From a bacterium (lineage in GTDB: Bacteria; Actinomycetota; Acidimicrobiia; Acidimicrobiales; Bin134): 5,361 nucleotides of DNA. The stretch lies in NCBI GenBank assembly GCA_028820035.1, contig JAPPKI010000508.1, positions 1-5,361 of the forward strand, in the 5' to 3' direction. Shown here in pieces: positions 1 to 5,361 of this stretch. Every line of letters starts with the position of its first letter. Positions within the stretch are counted from its first letter, which is position 1. The notes under the pieces are model-generated. The model did not search any database and had not been told where the DNA came from. It was given only the letters and a program-made list of their open reading frames with translations. A program made the translations under genes and the position numbers.

Positions 1-360
1 CCATGCGACTTCGTGATCAATGACGCCATGATTCATGTGGCCGTAGGTCCGACCGGGGCGCTGCTGGCGAAGTGCCAAGCCAATATTGAACTGGGTTTCC
101 GACCCAGAATCTTGACTGTTGAAGACAAGATAGGAACGGCCCGAACTCTTGCCGAGTACATTGGCATCGAAGCCCTTGTTTGGGTCAGCGGTATTGAAGA
201 TTTCCTTTCGGCAAACATCGATGCGATGGCCAGTTATTCGAAAGCAGAGACTCGCCGGGTGTTTCGCCAGCTCTTCGACACTTACAACTCACGTGTGGCA
301 GCAGTGGAACCGGACCCCTCACTGCTAGTGGAAATCCCCGAGAATCTGATTCAGACCTGA
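1..360 (+). CDS. C-terminal part of a DUF4928-like (restriction-associated) protein, 5' end outside window
   Basis: The reading frame is open from base 1 and stops with TGA at 358-360, giving 119 visible residues. An in-frame GTG at 13 is unlikely to be the true start, because the recognisable sequence (PCDFVINDAMIHV) already begins before it. The pattern of an N-D/H-D-A-hydrophobic-H-V strand, then 'A-K-C-Q-A-N-I-E-L-G-F-R-P', then a strand and 'VSGIEDFLSANIDAM' resembles what I remember of the C-terminal half of DUF4928 proteins. These are found next to DNA cytosine-5 methyltransferases and are thought to be type II restriction endonucleases. This assignment is recollection of a family pattern, not a search. 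G+C here is about 53%, against roughly two thirds in the neighbours, which suggests separate, probably horizontal, origin. It converges on the barrel-protein gene, whose stop lies 21 bp away. It could instead be another nuclease-fold protein; the catalytic part, if any, lies upstream. Confidence 0.55.
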   Translation, partial: PCDFVINDAMIHVAVGPTGALLAKCQANIELGFRPRILTVEDKIGTARTLAEYIGIEALVWVSGIEDFLSANIDAMASYSKAETRRVFRQLFDTYNSRVAAVEPDPSLLVEIPENLIQT

Positions 361-381
361 CGGTCGGCTCCCTCCCAGCCT

Positions 382-1461
382 TCAGCCGATGGTGATGAGT
401 TCGGGGAGGGTGCGGTGGTTGGAGAACAGGGCGGAGGCGGGGGAGGTGCCGGACAGGGCGTCGGCGGCCAGGATGACGGCAGCCGCGGTGTAGCTGGTGC
501 GCTCGTCGGCCGGGAAGTGGACCTGCTCAGGGTGGGCCATGCCGGTGTAGTAGGAGCCGTCGTCAGCCCGCAGCTCCTGAACCCATTCGAACATCTCTGC
601 GGCGATGTCTCGTCGGCCCACGCCCAAATGGGCAATGAGGCACTCACAGGTCTCCGCCGCGGTCACCCACGGCTTGTCCGACACGCAGCGCACGCCGAGG
701 CTGTCCATCACGAAGCGGTCGAAGCGAGAGGCCAGCATGGTGCGGCCTTCTTGGCCGGTGACCACGCCCGACAGCACCGGGTAGTACCAGTCCATCGCCC
801 AGCGGTCTTTGGGGGCGAACGCGTCGGGCTGGGTGCGGATCACATCGGCCAGCCGGGCGGCGCTCAACTCCCAGTCAGGCCGCTCGTGGCCCAGTTCCTC
901 GCCGGCCGCGATGGCCGCTCTCAGGCTGTGGCAGATGCTGGACGATCCGGTGAGCAGGGCGAACGACCACGGGGTGCCGTCGGCGTGACGGGCCCAGCGG
1001 ATCTCCCCTCGGGGGAGCTGCAAGTCGAGGACAAAGTCCACGGCCCGCTCCACCACCGGCCACATTGACTCCAGGTAGCTCCTATCGCCGGTACACAGGT
1101 AGTGGTGCCAAACACCGGTGGCCACATAGGCCACGCAGTTGGCGTCCAGCTTGTCTTGCTCCACGCCGTCGGCCACGTAGTACTGGTGCCAGGCACCGTC
1201 GGGGCGTTGATGGTCGGCCAGCCATTGGTAGGCCCGCTCGGCCTCGGGCCGGCGACCCATGACGGTGAGCGCCATGGCGGCCTCCACATGGTTCCACGGG
1301 TCGGCGTGGCCGCCGGGGAACCAGGGGATCATGCCGTTGGGCAATTGCCAGTCGGCGATGCTGGCGGCGGTCAACTCGAGATCAGATGCCGACAGGACGC
1401 CGGCCACACAAGGCCCGGCAAGCTCGGTCTCCCTGTGGTTGTGGGGTTCAGACGGCGACAA
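382..1461 (-). CDS. Prenyltransferase-like (alpha/alpha)-barrel protein, function unknown
   Basis: This 359-residue protein belongs to an actinobacterial family usually named 'prenyltransferase' because it resembles the squalene-cyclase/protein-prenyltransferase alpha-toroid fold. Several helical-hairpin repeats with QW-like turns are visible: QLPNGMIPW (39-47), QRPDGAWHQYY (85-95), QLPRGEIRW (148-156) and RADDGSYYTG (298-307). Other strongly patterned blocks are DPWNHVEAAMAL (54-65), TGSSSICHSLRAA (171-183), MDWYYPVLSGVV (223-234) and PWVTAAETCE (264-273). I see no DxDD cyclase motif, signal peptide or membrane segment, so real prenyl transfer is doubtful. A glycan-acting (alpha/alpha)6 enzyme is an equal possibility. 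The TTG start at 1461 has AGGGAG seven bases upstream and overlaps the methyltransferase end by 14 bp, suggesting coupled translation. GTG at 1407 (residue 19) is an alternative close to where family members begin, but lacks a well-spaced ribosome site. It is the last gene of the glycosyltransferase-methyltransferase run. Confidence 0.8.
   Translation of the reverse strand: MSPSEPHNHRETELAGPCVAGVLSASDLELTAASIADWQLPNGMIPWFPGGHADPWNHVEAAMALTVMGRRPEAERAYQWLADHQRPDGAWHQYYVADGVEQDKLDANCVAYVATGVWHHYLCTGDRSYLESMWPVVERAVDFVLDLQLPRGEIRWARHADGTPWSFALLTGSSSICHSLRAAIAAGEELGHERPDWELSAARLADVIRTQPDAFAPKDRWAMDWYYPVLSGVVTGQEGRTMLASRFDRFVMDSLGVRCVSDKPWVTAAETCECLIAHLGVGRRDIAAEMFEWVQELRADDGSYYTGMAHPEQVHFPADERTSYTAAAVILAADALSGTSPASALFSNHRTLPELITIG
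1419..1434. repeat. 16-bp direct repeat, copy 1 (inside barrel-protein gene)
   Basis: Identical over 16 bases to 1459-1474, with a 40-bp period. Read on the minus strand it gives AGGGAG, seven bases, then TTG. This TTG is out of frame with the barrel protein and would give only a 16-codon peptide ending at TGA 1373-1371. In the barrel-protein frame the copy encodes RETEL (residues 10-14). Confidence 0.9.
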
Positions 1462-2200
1462 GCTCGGTCTCCCTTGAACTCTGTGATCCTGGCTTCCGGC
1501 TATAAAGAACCAGGCTCTTGCCCAGCACTGGACTCAGGACCCGTTCGGCTATTCGGGTGATTCTTGGTTGGCGAACAATATCCCATTCCAAGAGCCGGCG
1601 ATAAGCCGCCACCAGCCGATGGTCGTCGCGGTTGGGGCCGACGGCGCACCGCAACCACCAATAGGGGCTGTGCAGCGCGTGGGCGTGGTGGCCTGAGTAG
1701 GGGGCCAGGCCGGCCCGCCGGAGTCGGCGCCGGAGTTCGCTGCGCCGGTAGATCCGCACATGGCCGCCCACCGCCTTGGGGGCGTGGTACTCATCCGACA
1801 GCGCCCAGCACACCCTTTCGGGGAACCAGGTAGGAACCGTTACCGCCAGCACACCTCCGGGGCGCAGAATGCGGGTCAGCTCGGCCAGCGCTTGATCGTC
1901 GGAGTCCACGTGCTCCAGTACCTCAGAGGCGATGACCCGGTCGAACGACCGGTCGGGGAACGGCAGGCGGGTGGCATCGCCCTGCGCTGCCTGGCAGGTT
2001 CCCTGATATTGCTCGCCAGCATCTGACATGGCCGCGAACGTGGCCCGAACTTCGGCCAACTCGGCCGACGCCAGATCGCAGGCCACTACATGGGCGCCCC
2101 GTCGGGCGGCCTCATAGGCATGGCGCCCAAAGCCGCATCCCAAATCGAGCAGCCTTTCGCCCGGCTTCAAACCCAAGCGGTTGTAGTCAACGGTCAACAT
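1448..2200 (-). CDS. Class I SAM-dependent methyltransferase
   Basis: The 250-residue product has a Rossmann-type SAM domain. Motif I is LLDLGCGFGRHAYE (17-30), D42 follows strand 2, GDATRLPFPD (74-83) is the adenine-side loop, and FDRVIASEVLEHV (86-98) and LRPGGVLAVTVP (112-123) are motifs IV and V of the UbiE/Methyltransf_11 type. The C-terminal part (about 150-235) is basic and probably binds substrate. I chose ATG 2200 because remembered actinobacterial homologues begin with the same MLTVD-RLG sequence. It leaves 32 bp after the glycosyltransferase stop but has no clear Shine-Dalgarno sequence. In-frame GTGs at 2251 and 2311 would overlap that gene and add 17 or 37 unfamiliar residues. 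The methyl acceptor is unknown; the context suggests a sugar or glycolipid made with the adjacent glycosyltransferase. The tail SSRETELVAV lies in a 16-bp repeat shared with the next gene. Confidence 0.85.
   Translation of the reverse strand: MLTVDYNRLGLKPGERLLDLGCGFGRHAYEAARRGAHVVACDLASAELAEVRATFAAMSDAGEQYQGTCQAAQGDATRLPFPDRSFDRVIASEVLEHVDSDDQALAELTRILRPGGVLAVTVPTWFPERVCWALSDEYHAPKAVGGHVRIYRRSELRRRLRRAGLAPYSGHHAHALHSPYWWLRCAVGPNRDDHRLVAAYRRLLEWDIVRQPRITRIAERVLSPVLGKSLVLYSRKPGSQSSRETELVAV
1459..1474. repeat. 16-bp direct repeat, copy 2; ribosome-binding site and TTG start of barrel protein
   Basis: The minus strand reads AGGGAG (1474-1469), a seven-base spacer and the TTG start (1461-1459) of the barrel-protein gene. 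This is well placed for initiation and lies within the last codons of the methyltransferase, where it encodes RETEL plus the first base-pairs of the next codon. It is the strongest ribosome-binding site seen in the trio and supports coupled translation. Confidence 0.7.
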
Positions 2201-2232
2201 GATCGGACTGGAAGTCGCCGAGAGGTTCGTGC

Positions 2233-3498
2233 CTATCGGTTGGGCCGCCACTCGTCGAGCAGCGCCCGGTAGTGCTCCACCGTCTGCTCGGCGGTGTGGC
2301 GCCAGCTCCACCGGCTAATCACCCGTTCCCGACCTGCCGCTCCGATGCGGGCGGCCATTTCGGGATTATCCAGCACTCTGCTCAACGCCGCGGCCAGTGC
2401 CTCGCTGTCGCCGGGCGGCACCGACACGCAGGTTTGGCCGTCGGGGCCGGCCACTTCGGGCAACGCCCCTCCCGTGGTGGCCACTAGCGGTGTGCCGCTG
2501 CACATGGCCTCGATGGCCGGCAGGGAGAACCCTTCGTACAGAGATGGCACTACCGCAACCGAGCTGGTGGCGTACAGCTCTACGATGCGCTCGTCGGGCA
2601 CCCCGGAGATGAACTCCACCATCTGGCTCAGGCCCAGGTTGTGGATTGCTTCGGCCGAGGTGCCCCCCTCACGGGGTTTGCCGATGACGATGAGGCGCAC
2701 GTCGCGCTCGGTACGCAGCTTGGCCACTGCTTCCAACAGGTAGCGCAGGCCCTTCATGGGCACATCCGCGCTGGCGGTAGTGATGATCTGCTGTGGGTTG
2801 CGGTCCACGCCGGGAAGCGGGCGGAACTGCTCGGGGTCCACCCCCACCGGAACCACGTGCATCAGGTGGCGGGGCACCTTCTGGTCCCGAGCGATGTCGT
2901 CGCGCGACGACTCCGACACGGTGATGATTCGCCGCAGCCGCCGGGCCACCCGAGCCTGCATCCGGGTGAAGGAATACCAGCGCCGCTTGCCCAGCCGCTC
3001 TATAGGGCTTCGGGCATGCTCGAGTTCCAGTTGGCGGTCGACGGTGATGGGGTGGTGGATGGTGCCCAGCACCGGTAAGCCATCCCGTTCCATGGCCAGC
3101 AGCCCGTAGCCCAGCGACTGGTTGTCGTGTACCAGATCGAAATCCCCCACTCGGGAGCGCAGCATCTGCCACGCCCGGATAGAGAAGGCCAGTGGCTCCG
3201 AGAAGGCGCCGGTCATGAACGAGCCCACCTCGGCGGCATCGGCCCACGATTTGATCTCCCAGAATCCCGGCATCCGCCCCGGATAGGCGTCGTTGAAGAT
3301 GTCCAGGCTGGGGAGCTCGTGCAGCGGCACCCGCTCATCGAGCACCGGATAGGGCTGTCCGCTCAGCACCTCCACGTGGTGACCGAGGTCGGTCAACGCC
3401 TTGCTCAGATGGTGGACATACACTCCCTGCCCACCGCAGTGGGGCTTGCCCCGGTACGATAAAAGGGCGATTTTGAGCGGGCGATCCGCCGAGACCAT
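2233..3498 (-). CDS. Family 4 (GT-B) glycosyltransferase
   Basis: The protein has 421 residues, about the usual length for a retaining GT4 enzyme. It transfers a sugar from a nucleotide-sugar donor, acting in the cytosol or at the inner membrane face. The N-terminal domain opens with strand KIALLSYRGKPHCGGQGVYVHHLSKAL (9-35), including the glycine-rich GGQG loop (22-25), and continues with FDLVHDNQ (120-127) and the histidine pair in GTIHHP (145-150). The C-terminal domain has TVSESS (193-198), VPVGVDPEQF (216-225), ADVPMKGLRYLLEA (244-257), and the EX7E motif from E322 to E330 in EGFSLPAIEAMCSG. TTGGALPEV (341-349) follows. ATG 3498 gives a compact start; only a weak GGGG lies just upstream. 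It is the first gene of the minus-strand trio. No signal peptide or clear membrane segment is visible. Donor and acceptor cannot be told; a cell-envelope polysaccharide or glycolipid is an inference from context. Confidence 0.88.
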   Translation of the reverse strand: MVSADRPLKIALLSYRGKPHCGGQGVYVHHLSKALTDLGHHVEVLSGQPYPVLDERVPLHELPSLDIFNDAYPGRMPGFWEIKSWADAAEVGSFMTGAFSEPLAFSIRAWQMLRSRVGDFDLVHDNQSLGYGLLAMERDGLPVLGTIHHPITVDRQLELEHARSPIERLGKRRWYSFTRMQARVARRLRRIITVSESSRDDIARDQKVPRHLMHVVPVGVDPEQFRPLPGVDRNPQQIITTASADVPMKGLRYLLEAVAKLRTERDVRLIVIGKPREGGTSAEAIHNLGLSQMVEFISGVPDERIVELYATSSVAVVPSLYEGFSLPAIEAMCSGTPLVATTGGALPEVAGPDGQTCVSVPPGDSEALAAALSRVLDNPEMAARIGAAGRERVISRWSWRHTAEQTVEHYRALLDEWRPNR

Positions 3499-3573
3499 AG
3501 CCCCACAAGGCTTTCGGAATTCGGTGGGTTTGGCAAATGCTCAGCTGCTCTGACTGACCGCTATCTTGGCCCC
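3499..3573. promoter_or_regulatory. Divergent intergenic region between glycosyltransferase and dtd
   Basis: This 75-bp spacer must carry the promoters for both divergent genes if the trio is transcribed from its own start. The dtd side has a plausible -10 element, listed separately. On the glycosyltransferase side no TANNNT hexamer is evident. A TTGCCA (minus strand, 3536-3531) is the only -35-like word, and the sequence 17 bases further on does not look like a -10. No convincing operator palindrome was seen. Confidence 0.5.
3562..3567 (+). promoter_or_regulatory. Probable -10 element of dtd (TATCTT), leaderless
   Basis: TATCTT fits the actinobacterial TANNNT -10 consensus and ends six bases before the GTG of dtd. 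The expected transcription start therefore falls on the first base of the start codon. There is no purine-rich ribosome-binding sequence between it and the GTG (the bases are ggcccc), which agrees with a leaderless message. No good -35 lies 16-19 bases upstream, which is common for such promoters. Confidence 0.5.
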
Positions 3574-4011
3574 GTGCGAGCGCTGGTGCAGCGGGCCGCC
3601 GAGGCACGGGTTCGGGTAGACGGCGAGGTGATCGGGGAGATCGGCCCCGGGCTGTGCTGTCTGGTGGGCGTGACCCACGATGACGACGCCGACACAGTGA
3701 AGAAGATGGCCAGCAAGCTGTGGAACTTGCGCATTTTCACCGACGAGAACGGGCACATGAATCTGTCGGTGGCCGATACCGGAGGCGAACTGCTGGTCGT
3801 GAGCCAGTTCACCCTATACGGCGACATCAGCCGGGGCCGCCGCCCCTCGTTCCTGGGCGCCGCCGCCCCCGATCAAGCCGCCGCCCTGATCGAAGACCTC
3901 GTTGTCGAACTCCGCACCCTCGGCGCCACCGTGGCCACCGGCTCCTTCGGCGCCATGATGGCCGTCGAGTTGATCAATGACGGCCCCGTCACCCTGATGG
4001 TGGAGGTTTGA
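3574..4011 (+). CDS. dtd: D-aminoacyl-tRNA deacylase (DTD)
   Basis: At 145 residues this is a full-length DTD, a cytosolic homodimeric proofreader that hydrolyses D-amino acids (and glycine mis-charged on tRNA-Ala) from tRNA. The family signatures are all present: N-terminal MRALVQRA, KLWNLRIFTDENGHMNLS (48-65), the active-site SQFTLYGD (77-84), RRPSF (89-93), TGSFGAMM (122-129) and NDGPVT (135-140) with the Gly137-Pro138 pair that gives chiral selectivity. The GTG start at 3574 is set by the conserved N-terminus and lacks a Shine-Dalgarno sequence. The gene is divergent from the glycosyltransferase and convergent with lnt. Its last codons (LMVEV-stop) are part of a 37-bp sequence repeated 73 bp downstream. 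It appears to be a single-gene transcript unrelated to its neighbours. Confidence 0.96.
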   Translation: MRALVQRAAEARVRVDGEVIGEIGPGLCCLVGVTHDDDADTVKKMASKLWNLRIFTDENGHMNLSVADTGGELLVVSQFTLYGDISRGRRPSFLGAAAPDQAAALIEDLVVELRTLGATVATGSFGAMMAVELINDGPVTLMVEV

Positions 4012-4029
4012 TCAGCGGGGTTGGCGGCG
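3993..4029. repeat. 37-bp direct repeat, copy 1 (dtd 3' end)
   Basis: This copy covers the last five codons and TGA of dtd (3994-4011) and the following bases. It is identical over 37 positions to 4066-4102, and the flanking bases differ on both sides (3992 C against 4065 G; 4030 C against 4103 G). It contains TGATCA at 4009-4014. The second half of that palindrome, read on the other strand, is a stop in the context of the lnt C-terminus. Confidence 0.95.
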
Positions 4030-4065
4030 CGGGCCACCTTGTCGACGCGGAGCTGCACCTCGCGG
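4030..4065. other. 36-bp insert between the two repeat copies, with weak hairpin
   Basis: This segment is not repeated after copy 2 and so has no counterpart in a simple tandem duplication. It holds a small imperfect hairpin: 4046-4049 plus 4051-4052 pair with 4059-4064, with G4050 bulged and a six-base loop. There is no T-tract on either strand. It could help end the converging dtd and lnt transcripts, but this is weakly supported. Confidence 0.35.
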
Positions 4066-4102
4066 CCTGATGGTGGAGGTTTGATCAGCGGGGTTGGCGG
4101 CG
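4066..4102. repeat. 37-bp direct repeat, copy 2 (lnt 3' end)
   Basis: This is a perfect copy of 3993-4029. Here the sequence encodes the lnt C-terminus (RRQPR-stop, minus strand, stop at 4085-4087) and also still carries the codons of the dtd tail LMVEV-TGA on the plus strand, now noncoding. The original junction therefore probably had the two stop codons abutting. Confidence 0.95.
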
Positions 4103-5361
4103 GGTAGGGGTGGGGTCCCTTGAGTGGGCCATCCAGGCGGCGGCTAGGGCGGCTAGGGCAAGGGCGATCATGGGCCAGGGGCCGGCTCGAGTGGCGAGGG
4201 TTTGGCCGGTGCGGAGCTCGATCTCGGCTTGGATGACCTTGCGCTCGGAGACGGCGGTGCGCTGGTAGACGTTGCCGTCGGGGTCGACGAAGGCGCTGAA
4301 CCCGGTGGGGGCCGACTGCACTACCCAGCGGCCGGTCTCCAAAGCCCGCAGCCGGGAGCTGGCGATTTGCTGGGTCTGCACGATGGTTAGCCAATAGCTG
4401 GCGCCATTGGTGGGGTTCAACAGCACTTCGCCGTCGTTGCCGATGGCGTCTCGAGCCCGGTCCTCGAAGAAGATCTCCCAGCTTATTGACACCCCGAGGC
4501 GACCCACCGGGGTGTCCACCACCGCGGGGGTGTCGCCTCGGCGCATGTCCCGGGCGGGCAGGTAGTCGGGGGCCAGCGGCTCGATCAACGACCGCAGCGG
4601 CACGTACTCCCCGAACGGCACCAGTCGGACCTTGTCGTAACGGTCCACCTGGGTACCGTCGGGGGCGAACACCGCGGCGAAGTTGGCCGCTTCGGTGTCC
4701 GACACGTCCTCAACCACTCCGGCCACCAGCGTGGTGTTGAGCTCGCGGGCCAGCTCAGCCAGCCGCAGGCGCTCTCGGCTGTTGGCGAACAGGCCATGCA
4801 CGTCCACCACGTCTTCGGGCCACACCACTAGGTCCACCGGCGGCCGTACTAGTTGGCTTGCCTCTAGGTGCCGGGCGAACACCACCCCCGGCTCAGTGTT
4901 GGCCGCCCTGGTCCGCTGCGGGCCGCCTCCCTGGACCACGGCCACGTCGATGGTGCCGGTGGCCGAGCCCCGAGGGGCCAGCGCCGCCCAGCCCCAAAAC
5001 CCCAGCACCACCACTGCCAAGGCCATTGCCGCCTGCCAGCGTCGATCGAGCGCGGCGGCTAGCACCATGGCGATCGCCACACACACGCCCACCAGCAGCA
5101 ACGGCCCGAGCACCCGCACGGTGGCGGCCCAGGGAGTGTCCACCTGGCTCATGGGCAGGGTGGCCAGCGGCACTCCGCCGAACGGCCACCGCCATCGAAT
5201 TGCTCCGGCCAGCAAGAACAGTCCGGGCAGAGCCAGCCATCGGCTGCGCCCCGGCGGACAAGCCGCCCCGGCGAGGCCGTATAGCGCGGAGAACACCACA
5301 CACACCGCCAGATAGCCGGGCAGGGTGAAGTCCACCATCCAGAACGTGGCCGGGAACAGCC
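4085..5361 (-). CDS. lnt: Apolipoprotein N-acyltransferase-like protein, Ser in place of catalytic Cys; N-terminus outside window
   Basis: Lnt adds the third acyl chain to the N-terminal Cys of lipoproteins at the outer face of the cytoplasmic membrane. The frame continues upstream of the internal ATG at 5338 (residues LFPATFW precede it) to the window edge, so the first membrane segments are missing. Numbering from that ATG, membrane helices lie near 8-27, 77-97 and 103-121, followed by a nitrilase domain (about 130-375) and a C-terminal helix (387-404). E175 (VVWPED), K236 (YDKVRLVPFGEY) and E244 match the E. coli catalytic and loop residues E267, K335 and E343. The third triad position, Cys in the usual CYE, is Ser286 in ISWEIFF (codon AGC, 4481-4483). 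The rest of the domain (LLNPTNGASYW, RLRALETGRWVVQSAPTGFSA) is well preserved, so it looks selected rather than decayed. The stop lies inside repeat copy 2. Whether it still acylates lipoproteins is uncertain. Confidence 0.9.
   Translation of the reverse strand, partial: LFPATFWMVDFTLPGYLAVCVVFSALYGLAGAACPPGRSRWLALPGLFLLAGAIRWRWPFGGVPLATLPMSQVDTPWAATVRVLGPLLLVGVCVAIAMVLAAALDRRWQAAMALAVVVLGFWGWAALAPRGSATGTIDVAVVQGGGPQRTRAANTEPGVVFARHLEASQLVRPPVDLVVWPEDVVDVHGLFANSRERLRLAELARELNTTLVAGVVEDVSDTEAANFAAVFAPDGTQVDRYDKVRLVPFGEYVPLRSLIEPLAPDYLPARDMRRGDTPAVVDTPVGRLGVSISWEIFFEDRARDAIGNDGEVLLNPTNGASYWLTIVQTQQIASSRLRALETGRWVVQSAPTGFSAFVDPDGNVYQRTAVSERKVIQAEIELRTGQTLATRAGPWPMIALALAALAAAWMAHSRDPTPTRRQPR

Noticed and set aside
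364..389. Possible terminator between the two converging genes (TCGGCT ... AGCCGA)
   Set aside because: Only six pairs with a 14-base loop and no T-tract. The right arm lies in the barrel-protein coding end. Too weak to call.
415..1068. Long plus-strand open frame of 217 codons opposite the barrel-protein gene
   Set aside because: Its Gly/Ala/Val/Arg/His-rich composition is that of the complementary strand of a GC-rich gene, it has no recognisable domain, and the minus-strand frame has clear family motifs.
1102..1560. Plus-strand open frame across the methyltransferase/barrel-protein junction
   Set aside because: It runs antisense to two genes with strong family signatures, and its composition is biased as expected for a shadow frame.
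3530..3535. TTGGCA as a -35 element for dtd
   Set aside because: It lies 26 bases from the TATCTT -10, too far for a standard promoter, and no -10-like hexamer lies 16-19 bases downstream.
3873..4394. Minus-strand open frame across the dtd/lnt junction, including the peptide REVQLRVDKVARAA from the 36-bp insert
   Set aside because: It is antisense to dtd and out of frame with lnt. A faint likeness of that peptide to the lnt stretch AEIELRTGQTLATR is short and probably chance.
4683..5315. Plus-strand Ser/Thr/Pro-rich open frame of 210 codons
   Set aside because: It is antisense to lnt, of low complexity, and has no start signal or domain.
1..5361. CRISPR array, insertion sequence, tRNA or riboswitch
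   Set aside because: No regularly spaced repeats, transposase frames with inverted ends, cloverleaf-like sequence or long structured leaders were seen. Nearly all of the window is coding.

Overview
The window is GC-rich, at roughly two thirds G+C over most of its length by spot counts. It uses GTG and TTG starts, packs genes tightly, and carries gene families typical of Actinomycetota. The lnt sequence, a variant with Ser in place of the usual catalytic Cys, reminds me of Acidimicrobiia homologues. That placement is recollection and inference, not a search result. No rRNA, tRNA, CRISPR array, transposase or prophage gene was seen.

Layout. Bases 1-360 hold the 3' end of a plus-strand gene entering from the left. 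It resembles the C-terminal part of DUF4928 proteins, which occur beside DNA cytosine methyltransferases. It is clearly poorer in G+C (about 53%) than what follows. It converges, with a 21-bp gap, on a minus-strand three-gene run at 3498-382: a family 4 glycosyltransferase, a class I SAM-dependent methyltransferase and an (alpha/alpha)-barrel 'prenyltransferase-like' protein. The last two genes overlap by 14 bp, which suggests translational coupling. The three products probably act together on a glycan or glycolipid, but their substrate cannot be read from the sequence.

A 75-bp divergent spacer separates the glycosyltransferase from dtd (D-aminoacyl-tRNA deacylase, plus strand). dtd has no Shine-Dalgarno sequence and appears to be transcribed leaderless from a TATCTT -10 element. 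dtd converges on lnt (apolipoprotein N-acyltransferase, minus strand), which runs off the right edge without its N-terminus. Their junction carries a 37-bp perfect direct repeat around a 36-bp unrelated insert. The repeat duplicates the abutting stop codons of both genes.

The points most worth a second look are the Ser substitution in Lnt, the duplicated dtd/lnt junction, the repeated ribosome-binding-site/TTG module at the methyltransferase/barrel-protein junction, the uncharacterised three-gene glycan cassette, and the low-GC restriction-like gene end at the left edge.
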